A stretch of 64,000 nucleotides of DNA from Streptomyces sp. CB01249 (GTDB lineage Bacteria; Actinomycetota; Actinomycetes; Streptomycetales; Streptomycetaceae). The notes below the pieces were generated by a model, which did not search any database, was not told the DNA's origin, and saw nothing but the letters and a program-made list of their open reading frames with translations. Shown in pieces: positions 39,884-49,867 of the stretch. Position numbers and translations under genes: made by a program. The first letter of the stretch is position 1, and every line of letters starts with the position of its first letter. Location of the stretch: NCBI RefSeq assembly GCF_001905735.1, contig NZ_LISW01000001.1, positions 427,947 to 491,946 of the forward strand, given 5' to 3'.

Positions 39884-42028
39884 ATGGAGAAGCTGCGCCC
39901 CTCCGACCCCGCGCGGATCGGCGGACACCGGCTGCTCGGGCGGCTCGGCGCCGGCGGGATGGGCGTCGTCTACCTCGGCCGCACGGACGCCGGAACCCTG
40001 GCCGCGATCAAGGTGATCCTGCCCGAATACGCCGCCGACGACGACTTCCGGACCCGCTTCCGGCGCGAGGCCGAGGCCGCCCGACGGGTGGACAGTCCCT
40101 GGGCCGTGCCGGTCTCCGGTGCGGACACGGAAGGCGAACGGCCCTGGCTGGCCACCGCGTTCGTGCCCGGGCCCGCGCTGTCGGAGGCCGTCGCCCGCTG
40201 CGGTCCGCTGCCGCCACGCGCCGTCCGGGTGCTCGGGCGGCTGCTGGCCCGCGCCCTGGCCGCCGTGCACGCGGCGGGCCTCGTCCACCGCGACGTCAAA
40301 CCGGGCAACGTCCTGCTCACGGTCGACGGGCCGCGCCTGATCGACTTCGGCATCGCGCGGTCGGTGGACGCCACCGCGCTCACCGGCACCGGACTTGTGG
40401 TCGGGACCCCCGGCTTCCTCTCTCCGGAACAGGCCACCGGAGGCGGCACCGAGGCCGGTCCCGCGAGCGATGTCTTCTCCCTCGGCTGCCTCCTGGCGTA
40501 CGCCGCGACCGGGCGTCCGCCGTTCGGCAGCGGAGCCGTCGACGCGCTGCTCTACCGCACCGTCCACGACGAGCCCGACCTCGCGGGGATCGAGGACCCG
40601 GAACTCCGCGCCCTGCTCGACACCATGCTCGCCAAGGAGCCGGGGACCCGCCCCACCGCCGCCGCGCTCGACACCCGGATCACCGAGGACGCGCCCGACG
40701 GTTCCATCGACTGGCTCCCCGCAGACGTGGCGGCCCTGGTGGCGGAACGCTCCGCCGCCGTACTCGGCCTGCCCGGTGCCGACCCGACGATCGCCGACAG
40801 CGCCGCGCGATCCGGACCGGGCCGCCGCAGGGCCCTGCTGATCGCGGGCGCGGGCCTCGTGGTCGCGGCCGGTGGCGGGTTCGCCGTACGGGAGTGGCTG
40901 CGCGACGACAGCGGCTCCGACGCGGCCGCGCCCGGCGAACGGGCCTGGATCATCGGGGTGCAGGCCGATCTGTCCGGTCCCCGGAGCGCCGCCGGGCGGG
41001 CCCAGGAGCGCGGGGTCAGGCTCGCCGTCCAGCAGTTCAACGCCCGCGCGGACAAGCCCTTCACGCTCACCGTCGCGGTCCGCGACGACGGGGGAGACCC
41101 CGCCCGTGGGGTGCGGGCCGCCACCGGGTTCGCGCGCGACCGCGACGTGCTCGCCGTGGTCGGCCCGACCGGTGACGCCGTGACGGAGGCGGTGCTCGGC
41201 ACGTACGACGAGGCCATGCTGCCGGTCCTCACCGTCTCCTCGCTCCAGCTCACCTACGCCGCCCGCGCCAGGAAGTCCTTCTTCCAGGCCGCCCCCGCCG
41301 ACGGCGTCCTGGCCCAGCCGATCATCCGGCGCCTGGTCCTGCGGCCCGAGGTCGAGCGGCTCGGCGTCCTGCTCGACCGGTCCGGCGGGCACTCCGCCTA
41401 CCAGGTCGGCTATCTGACGAACATGATGACCGGCGAGCTCACCACCGGGACCACCTACCCGCGCGTGGTCCCGGCCGGGACGCGGGACCTGGCACCCGTG
41501 GTCGAGGACATGCTGGCGCATGCCAGCGACGCCCTCTTCTACGCCGGTGACGCGGCCGGGGCCGCCCGCACCGCCCGCGCCCTCGCCGCCACCTCCTTCA
41601 AGGGGCCCCGGATGGCCATGCACACCGCCATGGACGCCCGCTTCCTCAAGGACGCCGGACAGGCCGCCGAGCACTGGGAGTTCACCGCGCCCTTCACCGA
41701 CCCCGCGGCACCCGCGGCCAAGAAGTTCGCCGCCGCCCACCGCGCCGCCTTCGACACCGCCCCCGCGCACTGGGCCGCCGAGGCGTACGACGCGGCCGGG
41801 ATGGCCATCGCCGCCGTCACCGCCCTCGCCGGGACGACTGCGGGCCGCCCGAAGCGCCCGTCGCGCAGCGCACTCGTCACGAAGATCGCCGCGTCCACGT
41901 ACGAGGGGGTCTCGCGCACGTACGCCTTCGACGAGAACCACCGGATCAAGGGCGACGACGCCCACCTCTACGGGGTGCGCGACGGGCGCTACGTCTACCT
42001 CGGTGCCGCACCGAAGGCCACGGCCTGA
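39884..42028 (+). CDS. Receptor-like Ser/Thr protein kinase fused to an extracellular substrate-binding domain (1)
   Basis: A 714-residue membrane kinase. Residues 12-270 are a Hanks-type kinase with GAGGMGVVY loop, ATP lysine K43 (AAIKVI), catalytic D137 in HRDVKPGN and DFG D155. A single membrane segment (about 317-334) follows, then a type I periplasmic-binding fold (about 355-710) of the branched-chain-amino-acid/ANF-receptor type: VQADLSGPRSAAGRAQERGVRL split across the start, VVGPTGDAVTEAVLG and WAAEAYDAAGMAIAAV. It resembles a plant-type receptor kinase in layout. ATG 39884 is 6 nt after GGGGAG. A paralogue follows 6 nt later. The bound ligand is unknown. Confidence 0.9.
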   Translation: MEKLRPSDPARIGGHRLLGRLGAGGMGVVYLGRTDAGTLAAIKVILPEYAADDDFRTRFRREAEAARRVDSPWAVPVSGADTEGERPWLATAFVPGPALSEAVARCGPLPPRAVRVLGRLLARALAAVHAAGLVHRDVKPGNVLLTVDGPRLIDFGIARSVDATALTGTGLVVGTPGFLSPEQATGGGTEAGPASDVFSLGCLLAYAATGRPPFGSGAVDALLYRTVHDEPDLAGIEDPELRALLDTMLAKEPGTRPTAAALDTRITEDAPDGSIDWLPADVAALVAERSAAVLGLPGADPTIADSAARSGPGRRRALLIAGAGLVVAAGGGFAVREWLRDDSGSDAAAPGERAWIIGVQADLSGPRSAAGRAQERGVRLAVQQFNARADKPFTLTVAVRDDGGDPARGVRAATGFARDRDVLAVVGPTGDAVTEAVLGTYDEAMLPVLTVSSLQLTYAARARKSFFQAAPADGVLAQPIIRRLVLRPEVERLGVLLDRSGGHSAYQVGYLTNMMTGELTTGTTYPRVVPAGTRDLAPVVEDMLAHASDALFYAGDAAGAARTARALAATSFKGPRMAMHTAMDARFLKDAGQAAEHWEFTAPFTDPAAPAAKKFAAAHRAAFDTAPAHWAAEAYDAAGMAIAAVTALAGTTAGRPKRPSRSALVTKIAASTYEGVSRTYAFDENHRIKGDDAHLYGVRDGRYVYLGAAPKATA

Positions 42029-42034
42029 TCCCGC

Positions 42035-44137
42035 ATGCGACCGCTCACCTCGGAGGACCCGCGCGCCATCGGCGCGTACCGCACCCTCGTCCGCCTCGGC
42101 GCCGGCGGCATGGGCGTCGTCTATCTGGCGCGTACGTCCGGAGGCGCGCTCGCCGCCGTGAAGGTGATCCACGCCGAGCACGCCGCCGACCCCGGATTCC
42201 GGGCCAGGTTCCGGCGCGAGGCCGAGGCCGCGGCACGGGTCACCGGCCCCTGGACCGTCCCGGTGACCGGCGCGGACACCGAGGCTCCGGAACCCTGGCT
42301 GGCCACCGCCTTCGTGCCGGGCCCCTCCCTCGGGGAAGCCGTCGGAACCGGGGGGCCACTGCCCACCGCCACGCTCCGGGCCCTCGGCTCGCGGCTGGCC
42401 GAAGCGCTCGTCGCGGTGCACGCGGCGGGCCTCGTGCACCGCGACGTCAAGCCGGGCAACGTGCTCCTCGCGCTCGACGGACCCCGCCTCATCGACTTCG
42501 GCATCGCCCGCCACGAGGGCGCCACCGCGCTCACCGCCACCGACGTCGTGATCGGCACACCCGGCTACCTGGCCCCCGAACAGGCCGTGGCGGGGCCGGT
42601 CGGACCCGGCTGCGACGTGTTCTCGCTGGGCTGCGTGCTCGTGTACGCGGCGACGGGGCGGCGCCCGTTCGGGGACGGCACCCCGGCCGCGGTGCTCTTC
42701 CGCACGGTGCACCAGGAACCGGACCTGGACGGGGTGCCGGACACGCTGCTGCCCCTGATCACGGCCTGTCTGGCCAAGGACCCCGCCGCCCGCCCCAGCG
42801 CCGGGGAGGTCGCGCGGTCCCTCGCGGACGGACCCGTGGACTGGGAGGTGCCCGGCCTCTCCACCACGATCGCCGCCCGCTCCGCCGCCGCCCTCGCCCT
42901 GCCCGACCCCGCACCGTCCACCGCTCCCGGGGACGTGGAACCACCGCGCCCGACCCGGCGACGCCTCCTGGCCGCCGGAGCGGCCGGCGCCGTCGCCCTG
43001 GCGGGCGGGGGGACCGCCTGGGTGGCCGCCACCCGGCGCGGCGGCACGTCACAGGCATCCCGCCCTCTTCCCGCGTACCGCATCGCCCTGCACGCGGATC
43101 TCACCGGCGCGGGCAGAGCTGCCGGCCGCGCCCACCAGCGCGGGGCGCTCCTCGCGATCGACGCCCACAACGCCCGCACGGACAAGACCTTCACGCTCGC
43201 CCTGCGCACCGAGGACGACGCCGGGGACCCCGCCCGCGCCCGCCGCGCCGCCGACCGGATCACCGCCGACGCCCGGGTGCTCGCCGTCATCGGCCCCACC
43301 TCGGAGGCCGTGGACGCCGGGATCGTCGGCCGTTACGAGAAGGCGCGCCTCGCCCAGATCGTCGTCGCGGCCGGGTCCGCCGACAGCGACGCGGCGGCCA
43401 CGAAGTCCCTGTGCGTGCTGCGGCCGTACGATCCGGTGCTGGCCATCGGGCTCATCTCCTACCTGGCCCGGGTGCGGCCGGCCGACCACGTCGTCATCAT
43501 CGAGGACCGCGCGGACGAGCGGGGCAGCTGGGCGATCAGGGACCACTTGCCGAAGGCCCCGGTCAACGGGGTCCCGTTCACGTCGGAGACCGTCGCCGCC
43601 ACCGCCCGCACCTTCGCCCCGGCCGCCCGCGCGGCGGTCGCCGCCGGGGCGGGGGCGGTCGTCTACGCCGGATCGTCCGCCGCCCGGGGCGCCCGCTGCG
43701 CCAAGGACCTCGTCGCCGCCGGTTTCACCGGCACCGGGATGTCGGTCGGCCCCGTCCTCGCCCCGGCCTTCCTCCGGGACGCGGGCGAGGCCGCCGAGGG
43801 CTGGGTCTTCGCCGAGGCGTACACCGACCCGGCGGCCCTTCCGGCGGCCGAGGCGTTCACCGCCGCGCACCGCGAACGGTTCGGTGCGCCGCCCGCCACC
43901 TGGGCCGCCGAGACGTACGACGCGGTGGGCCTGATCGCGCGGGCCGCCCGCACCACCAGCGCCGTCGACGCCCCGCGCGACGGGGTGGCCGGAAGGATCC
44001 TGAGCACCACGTACCAGGGCATCACCCGAAGCCTGTCCTTCTACGGCATCCACCAGGTGCGGCCCGAGTCGGGCATCTTCCTCCACCGGGTCGACGGGGG
44101 ACGGGCCCGCTTCCTCGGGCTCCACACCTCGGTGTGA
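42035..44137 (+). CDS. Receptor-like Ser/Thr protein kinase fused to an extracellular substrate-binding domain (2)
   Basis: A 700-residue paralogue of the preceding kinase with the same order: kinase (K43, D137 in [15 protein letters not shown]), one membrane segment ([20 protein letters not shown], about 310-330) and an extracellular type I binding domain from about 347. The kinases are far more alike than the sensors: the kinase halves match nearly throughout, whereas the sensors share mainly [22 protein letters not shown] beginnings and [16 protein letters not shown] near the end. This suggests tandem duplication with divergence of ligand specificity. No Shine-Dalgarno precedes the ATG, so translation may depend on the upstream gene. 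Confidence 0.9.
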   Translation: MRPLTSEDPRAIGAYRTLVRLGAGGMGVVYLARTSGGALAAVKVIHAEHAADPGFRARFRREAEAAARVTGPWTVPVTGADTEAPEPWLATAFVPGPSLGEAVGTGGPLPTATLRALGSRLAEALVAVHAAGLVHRDVKPGNVLLALDGPRLIDFGIARHEGATALTATDVVIGTPGYLAPEQAVAGPVGPGCDVFSLGCVLVYAATGRRPFGDGTPAAVLFRTVHQEPDLDGVPDTLLPLITACLAKDPAARPSAGEVARSLADGPVDWEVPGLSTTIAARSAAALALPDPAPSTAPGDVEPPRPTRRRLLAAGAAGAVALAGGGTAWVAATRRGGTSQASRPLPAYRIALHADLTGAGRAAGRAHQRGALLAIDAHNARTDKTFTLALRTEDDAGDPARARRAADRITADARVLAVIGPTSEAVDAGIVGRYEKARLAQIVVAAGSADSDAAATKSLCVLRPYDPVLAIGLISYLARVRPADHVVIIEDRADERGSWAIRDHLPKAPVNGVPFTSETVAATARTFAPAARAAVAAGAGAVVYAGSSAARGARCAKDLVAAGFTGTGMSVGPVLAPAFLRDAGEAAEGWVFAEAYTDPAALPAAEAFTAAHRERFGAPPATWAAETYDAVGLIARAARTTSAVDAPRDGVAGRILSTTYQGITRSLSFYGIHQVRPESGIFLHRVDGGRARFLGLHTSV

Positions 44138-44304
44138 GCGGGCCGGTCCGCCGAACGGAGCACGGTGTGAAGCGGAGCTGCGGTCCCGCTTAAGAAAACC
44201 TCGATGGACCTGGGGCGCGGGGTACGGCAGATTGCTCCGTGACGGCGGAGGATGGTGCGCGGCAGCCGGTGCGAGCGCGCTGCCATGCCGTCCCTCTCAT
44301 CCTT

Positions 44305-44346
44305 CCCCGGGCCGCAGGCTTCCTCTGGCATGCCCCCGGCCCGGGG
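44305..44346 (+). promoter_or_regulatory. 10-bp inverted repeat in the tdh leader
   Basis: CCCCGGGCCG (44305-44314) and CGGCCCGGGG (44337-44346) form a perfect stem with a 22-nt loop, ending 29 nt before the tdh GTG. It would fold in the leader RNA. A regulatory hairpin is plausible, but no known riboswitch class is recognised. Confidence 0.4.
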
Positions 44347-44375
44347 AGCTCAACGCCGTACAGGGAGCCGCAGCC

Positions 44376-45404
44376 GTGAAGGCACTCGTGAAGCAGAAGG
44401 CCGAGCCCGGACTCTGGCTGATGGACGTCCCGGAGCCCGAGACCGGCCCCGGTGACGTACTGATCAAGGTCCTGCGCACCGGCATCTGCGGGACCGACCT
44501 GCACATCCGCAACTACGACGGCTGGGCGCAGCAGGCCATCTCCACCCCGCTCGTCCTCGGCCACGAGTTCGTCGGCGAGGTCGCCGCGATCGGCGCGGAC
44601 GTGGCCGACATCGCCGTCGGCGACCTGGTCAGCGGCGAGGGCCACCTCGTCTGCGGCAAGTGCCGCAACTGCCTGGCCGGCCGCCGCCACCTCTGCCGCT
44701 CCACGCTGGGTCTCGGCGTCGGCCGCGACGGCGCCTTCGCCGAGTACGTCGCGCTGCCCGCGTCCAACGTGTGGGTGCACCGGGTCCCCGTCGACCTCGA
44801 CGTCGCCGCGATCTTCGACCCGTTCGGCAACGCCGTCCACACCGCGCTGTCCTTCCCGCTCGTCGGCGAGGACGTCCTGATCACCGGCGCCGGCCCGATC
44901 GGCATCATGGCCGCCGCCGTCGCCAAGCACGCCGGGGCCCGCAACGTCGTCATCACCGACGTCAGCGAGGCCCGCCTGGAGCTGGCCCGCAAGGTCGGCG
45001 TCAGCCTGGCGCTCAACGTCGGCGAGCACACCATCGCCGACGGCCAGCAGGAGCTGGGTCTGCGCGAGGGCTTCGACATCGGCCTGGAGATGTCCGGCCG
45101 CCCCGAGGCGATGCGCGACATGATCGCGAACATGACGCACGGCGGCCGGATCGCCATGCTCGGCCTCCCCGCCGAGGAGTTCGCCGTCGACTGGGCCCGG
45201 ATCGTCACCTCGATGATCACGATCAAGGGCATCTACGGCCGCGAGATGTACGAGACCTGGTACGCCATGTCCGTCCTGCTGGAGGGCGGCCTCGACCTCG
45301 CCCCCGTGATCACCGGCCGGTACGGCTACCGCGACTTCGAGGCGGCCTTCGACGACGCGGCGAGCGGGCGCGGCGGCAAGGTCATCCTCGACTGGACCGT
45401 CTGA
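44376..45404 (+). CDS. tdh: L-threonine 3-dehydrogenase
   Basis: Tdh oxidises L-threonine to 2-amino-3-ketobutyrate with NAD in the cytosol. The 342-residue zinc-dependent medium-chain dehydrogenase has the catalytic zinc site ([17 protein letters not shown]), four structural-zinc cysteines in [15 protein letters not shown], the NAD motif [12 protein letters not shown] and the family segment [15 protein letters not shown] 44376 has AGGGAG upstream. kbl follows after 27 nt and takes up the unstable product, so the two enzymes are made and probably work together. Confidence 0.96.
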   Translation: MKALVKQKAEPGLWLMDVPEPETGPGDVLIKVLRTGICGTDLHIRNYDGWAQQAISTPLVLGHEFVGEVAAIGADVADIAVGDLVSGEGHLVCGKCRNCLAGRRHLCRSTLGLGVGRDGAFAEYVALPASNVWVHRVPVDLDVAAIFDPFGNAVHTALSFPLVGEDVLITGAGPIGIMAAAVAKHAGARNVVITDVSEARLELARKVGVSLALNVGEHTIADGQQELGLREGFDIGLEMSGRPEAMRDMIANMTHGGRIAMLGLPAEEFAVDWARIVTSMITIKGIYGREMYETWYAMSVLLEGGLDLAPVITGRYGYRDFEAAFDDAASGRGGKVILDWTV

Positions 45405-45431
45405 CCTCCTCACCTCCCTAAGGAATCCGGC

Positions 45432-46625
45432 ATGTTCGACTCCGTACGCGACGATCTGCGCACCACCCTCGAAGAGATCGAGGCGGCCGGGCTGCACAAG
45501 CCCGAGCGCGTCATCGGCACCCCGCAGTCCGCGACCGTGGCCGTCACCGCAGGGGGCCGCCCCGGCGAGGTGCTGAACTTCTGCGCCAACAACTACCTGG
45601 GCCTCGCCGACCACCCCGAGGTCATCGCCGCCGCGCACGAGGCGCTGGACCGCTGGGGCTACGGCATGGCCTCGGTCCGCTTCATCTGCGGCACCCAGGA
45701 GGTCCACAAGGAGCTGGAGCAGCGGCTCTCCTCCTTCCTGGGCCAGGAGGACACGATCCTCTACTCCTCCTGCTTCGACGCCAACGGCGGCGTGTTCGAG
45801 ACGATCCTCGGCGCCGAGGACGCGGTCATCTCCGACGCCCTCAACCACGCCTCGATCATCGACGGCATCCGCCTGTCGAAGGCCAAGCGCTTCCGCTACG
45901 CCAACCGCGACATGGCCGACCTGGAGAAGCAGCTCAAGGAGGCGTCCGGGGCCCGGCGCCGCCTGATCGTCACCGACGGCGTCTTCTCCATGGACGGTTA
46001 CGTCGCTCCGCTGCGCGAGATCTGCGACCTGGCCGAGCGCTACGACGCCATGGTCATGGTGGACGACTCGCACGCCGTCGGCTTCGTCGGCGCCGGCGGG
46101 CGCGGCACGCCGGAGCTGCACGGCGTCATGGACCGCGTCGACATCATCACCGGCACCCTCGGCAAGGCGCTCGGCGGCGCCTCCGGCGGTTACGTCGCGG
46201 CCCGCGCCGAGATCGTCGCCCTGCTGCGCCAGCGCTCGCGCCCGTACCTCTTCTCGAACTCGCTCGCCCCGGTCATCGCCGCCGCCTCACTCAAGGTCAT
46301 CGACCTCCTGGAGTCCGCCGGCGACCTGCGCGAGCGGCTCAACGCCAACACCGCGCTCTTCCGCTCCCGGATGACCGAGAACGGCTTCGACATCCTGCCC
46401 GGCGACCACGCCATCGCCCCCGTCATGATCGGGGACGCGGCGAAGGCAGGCCGGATGGCGGAGCTGCTCCTGGAGCGCGGTGTGTACGTGATCGGGTTCT
46501 CGTACCCGGTCGTCCCCCAGGGCGCGGCCCGCATCCGCGTCCAGCTCTCCGCGGCGCACTCCACGGAGGACGTGAACCGCGCGGTCGACGCGTTCGTCGC
46601 GGCGCGCGCCGAGCTGGAGGGCTAG
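45432..46625 (+). CDS. kbl: Glycine C-acetyltransferase (2-amino-3-ketobutyrate CoA ligase)
   Basis: Kbl cleaves 2-amino-3-ketobutyrate with CoA to glycine and acetyl-CoA, completing threonine catabolism started by Tdh. The 397-residue PLP enzyme of the alpha-oxoamine synthase family has [49 protein letters not shown] and the PLP lysine in [14 protein letters not shown]. It follows tdh and ends at a strong terminator. Confidence 0.96.
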   Translation: MFDSVRDDLRTTLEEIEAAGLHKPERVIGTPQSATVAVTAGGRPGEVLNFCANNYLGLADHPEVIAAAHEALDRWGYGMASVRFICGTQEVHKELEQRLSSFLGQEDTILYSSCFDANGGVFETILGAEDAVISDALNHASIIDGIRLSKAKRFRYANRDMADLEKQLKEASGARRRLIVTDGVFSMDGYVAPLREICDLAERYDAMVMVDDSHAVGFVGAGGRGTPELHGVMDRVDIITGTLGKALGGASGGYVAARAEIVALLRQRSRPYLFSNSLAPVIAAASLKVIDLLESAGDLRERLNANTALFRSRMTENGFDILPGDHAIAPVMIGDAAKAGRMAELLLERGVYVIGFSYPVVPQGAARIRVQLSAAHSTEDVNRAVDAFVAARAELEG

Positions 46626-46634
46626 TCCCCGGCT

Positions 46635-46667
46635 GGTCGCGGGGGCGGTCAGGGCGCCCCCGCGACC
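46635..46667. terminator. Terminator of tdh-kbl
   Basis: GGTCGCGGGGGCG (46635-46647) and CGCCCCCGCGACC (46655-46667) form a perfect 13-bp stem with a 7-nt loop, 9 nt after the kbl stop. Its right arm ends 3 nt before the -10 of the next gene. Confidence 0.85.
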
Positions 46668-46670
46668 TGG

Positions 46671-46676
46671 GACAAT
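46671..46676 (+). promoter_or_regulatory. -10 element for leaderless LysR gene
   Basis: GACAAT ends 7 nt before ATG 46684. No Shine-Dalgarno is present, so the LysR message is probably leaderless. The -35 would fall inside the kbl terminator stem. Confidence 0.45.
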
Positions 46677-46683
46677 GGGTCAC

Positions 46684-47583
46684 ATGATCGATGCACGGCG
46701 GCTGCGCGTCCTGCGTGCCGTGGCGGACCACGGCACGGTGACCGCCGCGGCCGCCGCCCTGTACCTGACCCCGTCCGCCGTCTCCCAGCAGCTCGCCGCC
46801 CTGGAGCAGGAGACCGGCCACCGGCTGGTCGAACGCGGCTCGCGCGGGGCCAGGCTCACCCCGGCCGGGGAGATCCTGCTCACCCACACCAACGCGGTCC
46901 TGGCCCAGCTGGAACGGGCGGAGGCCGAGCTCGCCGCGTACGGCTCCGGCGAGGCCGGTACGGTCACGGTCGCCGCGTTCGCCACCGGCATCGGCCTGGT
47001 GCTCGCCCCCGCCATCGCCGCGCTGGGCCGGACCGCACCCGGCATCAAGGTCCGCGTCCAGGACGCCGAGGGCGACGCGAGCGTCCCCATGGTCCTGGAC
47101 CGGCAGGTCGACGTGGCCGTCGCCGTCGAGTACCGGGGCGCCCCCGGCGAGGACGACCGCCGCCTCACCCGCGTCCCCCTCTACTCCGAGCCGTTCGACG
47201 CGGTGCTCCCGGTGGGCCACCGGCTGGCGGGCCAGGAGCAGGTGGCCGTCGCCGAGCTGGCCAAGGACGCCTGGATCGGGCCGTACCCGGGCAACCCCTG
47301 CCACGACGTGGTGGTCCTGGCCTGCGAGTACGCCGGTTTCGCACCGAACCTCGAACACTCCTCGGACGACTTCCACGCGGTCGTCGCCCTCGCCGGAGCG
47401 GGGGCCGGAGTGGCCCTGGTGCCGCGTACCGCCCTGCGCGGCATGGCCCTGACCGGCGTGGTGGTCCGCCCGGTGCGCGGGACCGCCCCCACCCGCCGGG
47501 TCTTCGCGGCGGTGCGCCGGGGCGCCGAGGCCCACCCGCTGATCGCACCGGTCCTGGAGGCGCTGGCGGGCGCGGCGGGCTGA
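46684..47583 (+). CDS. LysR-family transcriptional regulator
   Basis: A 299-residue LysR regulator. The N-terminal helix-turn-helix is in LRVLRAVADHGTVTAAAAAL followed by YLTPSAVSQQLAALEQE, and the effector domain starts near GTVTVAAFATGIGLVLAP. ATG 46684 (MIDARRLRVL) is preferred over ATG 46675 because of the leaderless promoter; both are possible. It is not divergent from a target gene, as classic LysR regulators are; it follows tdh-kbl and could control threonine catabolism, but this is not shown. Confidence 0.88.
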   Translation: MIDARRLRVLRAVADHGTVTAAAAALYLTPSAVSQQLAALEQETGHRLVERGSRGARLTPAGEILLTHTNAVLAQLERAEAELAAYGSGEAGTVTVAAFATGIGLVLAPAIAALGRTAPGIKVRVQDAEGDASVPMVLDRQVDVAVAVEYRGAPGEDDRRLTRVPLYSEPFDAVLPVGHRLAGQEQVAVAELAKDAWIGPYPGNPCHDVVVLACEYAGFAPNLEHSSDDFHAVVALAGAGAGVALVPRTALRGMALTGVVVRPVRGTAPTRRVFAAVRRGAEAHPLIAPVLEALAGAAG

Positions 47584-47596
47584 GGGGCGGTCTCCG

Positions 47597-47983
47597 TCAC
47601 GCCGGCTGGAGCAGGTCCCAGCGGTTGCCGTACAGGTCCTCGAAGACCGCGACCGAGCCGTAGACCTCGTGGCGCGGCTCCTCCAGGAAGCGCACCCCGG
47701 CCGCCGTCATCCGGGCGTGGTCGCCCGCGAAGTCCTCGGTGTGCAGGAAGAAGCCGACCCGGCCCCCGGTCTGCGCGCCGACGCTCGCCGCCTGGGCCCC
47801 GTCCTTGGCGCGGGCCAGCAGCAGCCCCGTGCCCTCGGTGCCCCGGGGCCGCACCACCACCCAGCGCGAGCCGTCGCCCCGGTCGGTGTCCTCGACCAGC
47901 TCGAAGCCGAGGGCCCCGGTGTAGAAGGAAAGGGCCTCGTCGTAGTCGCGGACGACCAGCGTGACCAGGGCGATGTGGGCCAT
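47597..47983 (-). CDS. VOC/glyoxalase-fold protein
   Basis: A 128-residue vicinal-oxygen-chelate protein of the glyoxalase/bleomycin-resistance superfamily. IALVTLVVRDYDEALSFYTGALGFELVEDT is the N-terminal betaalpha unit (given here in part), VGFFLHTEDFAGDHARM and GSVAVFEDLYGNRWDLLQ the second. The metal ligands seem to be H3, E92-like and the E of VFEDLYGN. Members range from glyoxalase I to resistance proteins, so no specific reaction is assigned. GAGGAG precedes the ATG. Confidence 0.85.
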   Translation of the reverse strand: MAHIALVTLVVRDYDEALSFYTGALGFELVEDTDRGDGSRWVVVRPRGTEGTGLLLARAKDGAQAASVGAQTGGRVGFFLHTEDFAGDHARMTAAGVRFLEEPRHEVYGSVAVFEDLYGNRWDLLQPA

Positions 47984-48043
47984 GGAACTCCTCGCGGTGC
48001 GGATGGGGGGACGGGGCGCCCGCCCGGACGCGACACTATCCGC

Positions 48044-48655
48044 ATGGACCTCCCCGACCTCACCGCCCGCGCGCACCGCCTCGCCCGGGCCGGCGGGCGG
48101 CGCGTCCTCGGGATCGCCGGGCCGCCCGGAGCCGGCAAGTCGACCCTGGCCGAGCACATCGCCGACGCGCTCGGGCCGCTCGCCGTCGTCGTGCCCATGG
48201 ACGGCTTCCACCTCGCCGGGGCGGAGCTCGTACGCCTCGGCCGGACCGGCCGCAAGGGCGCGCCCGACACCTTCGACGCCGCCGGTTACGTGGCCCTGCT
48301 CCTGCGCCTGCGCGCCCCCGAGCCCGGCACCGTCGTGTACGCCCCCGCCTTCGACAGGTCCCTGGAGGAACCGGTCGCCGGGGCGATCCCCGTACCGCCC
48401 GAAGTCCCGCTCGTCGTCACCGAGGGCAACTACCTGCTGTACGACGAAGGGCCTTGGGCCCCGGTCCGCGGGCTGCTGGACGAGGCGTGGTACCTGGACC
48501 CGGCCGACGCGGTGCGCGTGCCCCGGCTTGTCGCCCGGCACGTGCGGTACGGGAAGGCCCGGGCCGACGCCGAGCGCTGGGTGGCGCGGTCCGACGAGGC
48601 CAACGCCCGGCTCGTCGCGGCCGGCCGCGACCGGGCCGACCTCGTCGTCCGCTGA
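48044..48655 (+). CDS. Uridine-kinase-like nucleoside/sugar kinase
   Basis: A 203-residue P-loop kinase of the uridine kinase/phosphoribulokinase/pantothenate kinase group. Walker A is GIAGPPGAGKSTLAEHI; VVPMDGFHLAG carries the substrate-side aspartate, GAPDTFDAAGYV and YAPAFDRSLEEPV are typical of the YFH7/PanK-like branch, and VVTEGNYLLYD is the Walker B region. Its substrate (a nucleoside, ribulose or other sugar) is not clear from sequence. There is no Shine-Dalgarno, and GACACT ends 6 nt before the ATG, suggesting a leaderless message. Confidence 0.82.
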   Translation: MDLPDLTARAHRLARAGGRRVLGIAGPPGAGKSTLAEHIADALGPLAVVVPMDGFHLAGAELVRLGRTGRKGAPDTFDAAGYVALLLRLRAPEPGTVVYAPAFDRSLEEPVAGAIPVPPEVPLVVTEGNYLLYDEGPWAPVRGLLDEAWYLDPADAVRVPRLVARHVRYGKARADAERWVARSDEANARLVAAGRDRADLVVR

Positions 48656-48722
48656 CCCGCTCGCGCGCGCACCGGCGGGCGGGCAGGATGGGAGGGCCGT
48701 TCCGTGCCGTCAGGAGGCCCCC

Positions 48723-49850
48723 ATGCCCACGAACCAGCCCGTGCCGTTCACCGCCGACGACTACCGGGCCCGGATGGCACGGGCCGCCGAGAGCGCCGCC
48801 GCGGCCGGGCTCGCCGGGGTGCTGGTCGCGCCCGGCCCCGACCTGGTGTACCTGACGGGCTACCAGCCGACCGCGATCACCGAACGCCTCACCCTCCTCG
48901 TCCTCGCGGCGGACCGGGATCCCGTCCTCGTCGTGCCGACGCTGGAGGCGCCGGACGCGGCGAAGGCCGTCGGCGCGCCCGCCCTGACCCTGCGCGACTG
49001 GACGGACGGCAAGGACCCGTACGAGGTCACCGCCCCGCTGCTGGAGGCGCGGGGCCGGTTCGGGATCAGCGACAACGCCTGGGCGATGCACCTGCTCGGC
49101 CTCCAGCAGCGGCTGCCCGACTCCTCGTACGCCTCGCTCACCCAGGCGCTCCCGATGCTGCGCGCGGTGAAGGACGCCCACGAGCTGGACCGGCTCGCCG
49201 CCGCCGGGGCCGCCGCCGACGCCGCGTACGAGGAGATCCTGAAGGTCCGCTTCTCCGGCCGGAAGGAGACCGAGGTCGCCGCGGACCTGGCCCGGCTGCT
49301 CACCGAACACGGGCACTCCCAGGTCGACTTCACCGTGGTCGGCTCCGGCCCCAACGGCGCCAACCCGCACCACGAGGCCGGTGAACGCACCATCGAGCAG
49401 GGCGACATGGTCGTCCTCGACTTCGGTGGCCTCAAGCACGGCTACGGCTCCGACACCTCCCGTACCGTCCACGTCGGCGAGCCCACCGCCGAGGAGCAGC
49501 GGGTCCACGACATCGTGCGCGAGGCGCAGCAGGCGGGCTGCGCGGCGGTGCGCCCCGGCGTCGCCTGTCAGGAGATCGACCGGGCCGCCCGCGCGGTCAT
49601 CACCGAGTTCGGCTACGGGGAACGCTTCATCCACCGCACCGGCCACGGCATCGGCGTCACCACCCACGAACCGCCGTACATGATCGAGGGCGAGGAGCAG
49701 CCGCTGGTGCCCGGGATGTGCTTCTCGGTGGAGCCCGGCATCTATCTGCCGGGCCGGTTCGGGGTCCGGATCGAGGACATCGTGACCGTCACCGAGGACG
49801 GCGGGCGGCGGCTCAACGCCACCGCCCGCGAACTCGCGATCGTGGAGTAG
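48723..49850 (+). CDS. M24-family Xaa-Pro aminopeptidase
   Basis: A 375-residue cytosolic metallopeptidase that removes N-terminal residues next to proline. The N-terminal creatinase-like domain (residues 1-160; LVAPGPDLVYLTGYQPTAI) precedes the pita-bread catalytic domain. The five metal ligands are visible: two Asp in VVLDFGGLKHGYGSDTSRT, His in HRTGHGIGVTTHEPP, and two Glu in CFSVEPGIYLPGRFG and VRIEDIVTVTEDG. Dipeptidase activity is an alternative within the same family. It is convergent with treZ. Confidence 0.92.
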   Translation: MPTNQPVPFTADDYRARMARAAESAAAAGLAGVLVAPGPDLVYLTGYQPTAITERLTLLVLAADRDPVLVVPTLEAPDAAKAVGAPALTLRDWTDGKDPYEVTAPLLEARGRFGISDNAWAMHLLGLQQRLPDSSYASLTQALPMLRAVKDAHELDRLAAAGAAADAAYEEILKVRFSGRKETEVAADLARLLTEHGHSQVDFTVVGSGPNGANPHHEAGERTIEQGDMVVLDFGGLKHGYGSDTSRTVHVGEPTAEEQRVHDIVREAQQAGCAAVRPGVACQEIDRAARAVITEFGYGERFIHRTGHGIGVTTHEPPYMIEGEEQPLVPGMCFSVEPGIYLPGRFGVRIEDIVTVTEDGGRRLNATARELAIVE

Positions 49851-49867
49851 CCCGGCAGCCCTCCGTC

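Noticed and set aside
39746..42712. A 988-codon open frame on the minus strand
   Set aside because: It is antisense to the first receptor kinase, is Gly/Arg/Glu-rich without any domain, and exists only because of the codon bias of the real gene.
44138..44375. Known riboswitch or N-terminal extension of tdh
   Set aside because: I could not match the leader to a glycine or other riboswitch core, and the in-frame extension from 44232 has no conserved sequence.
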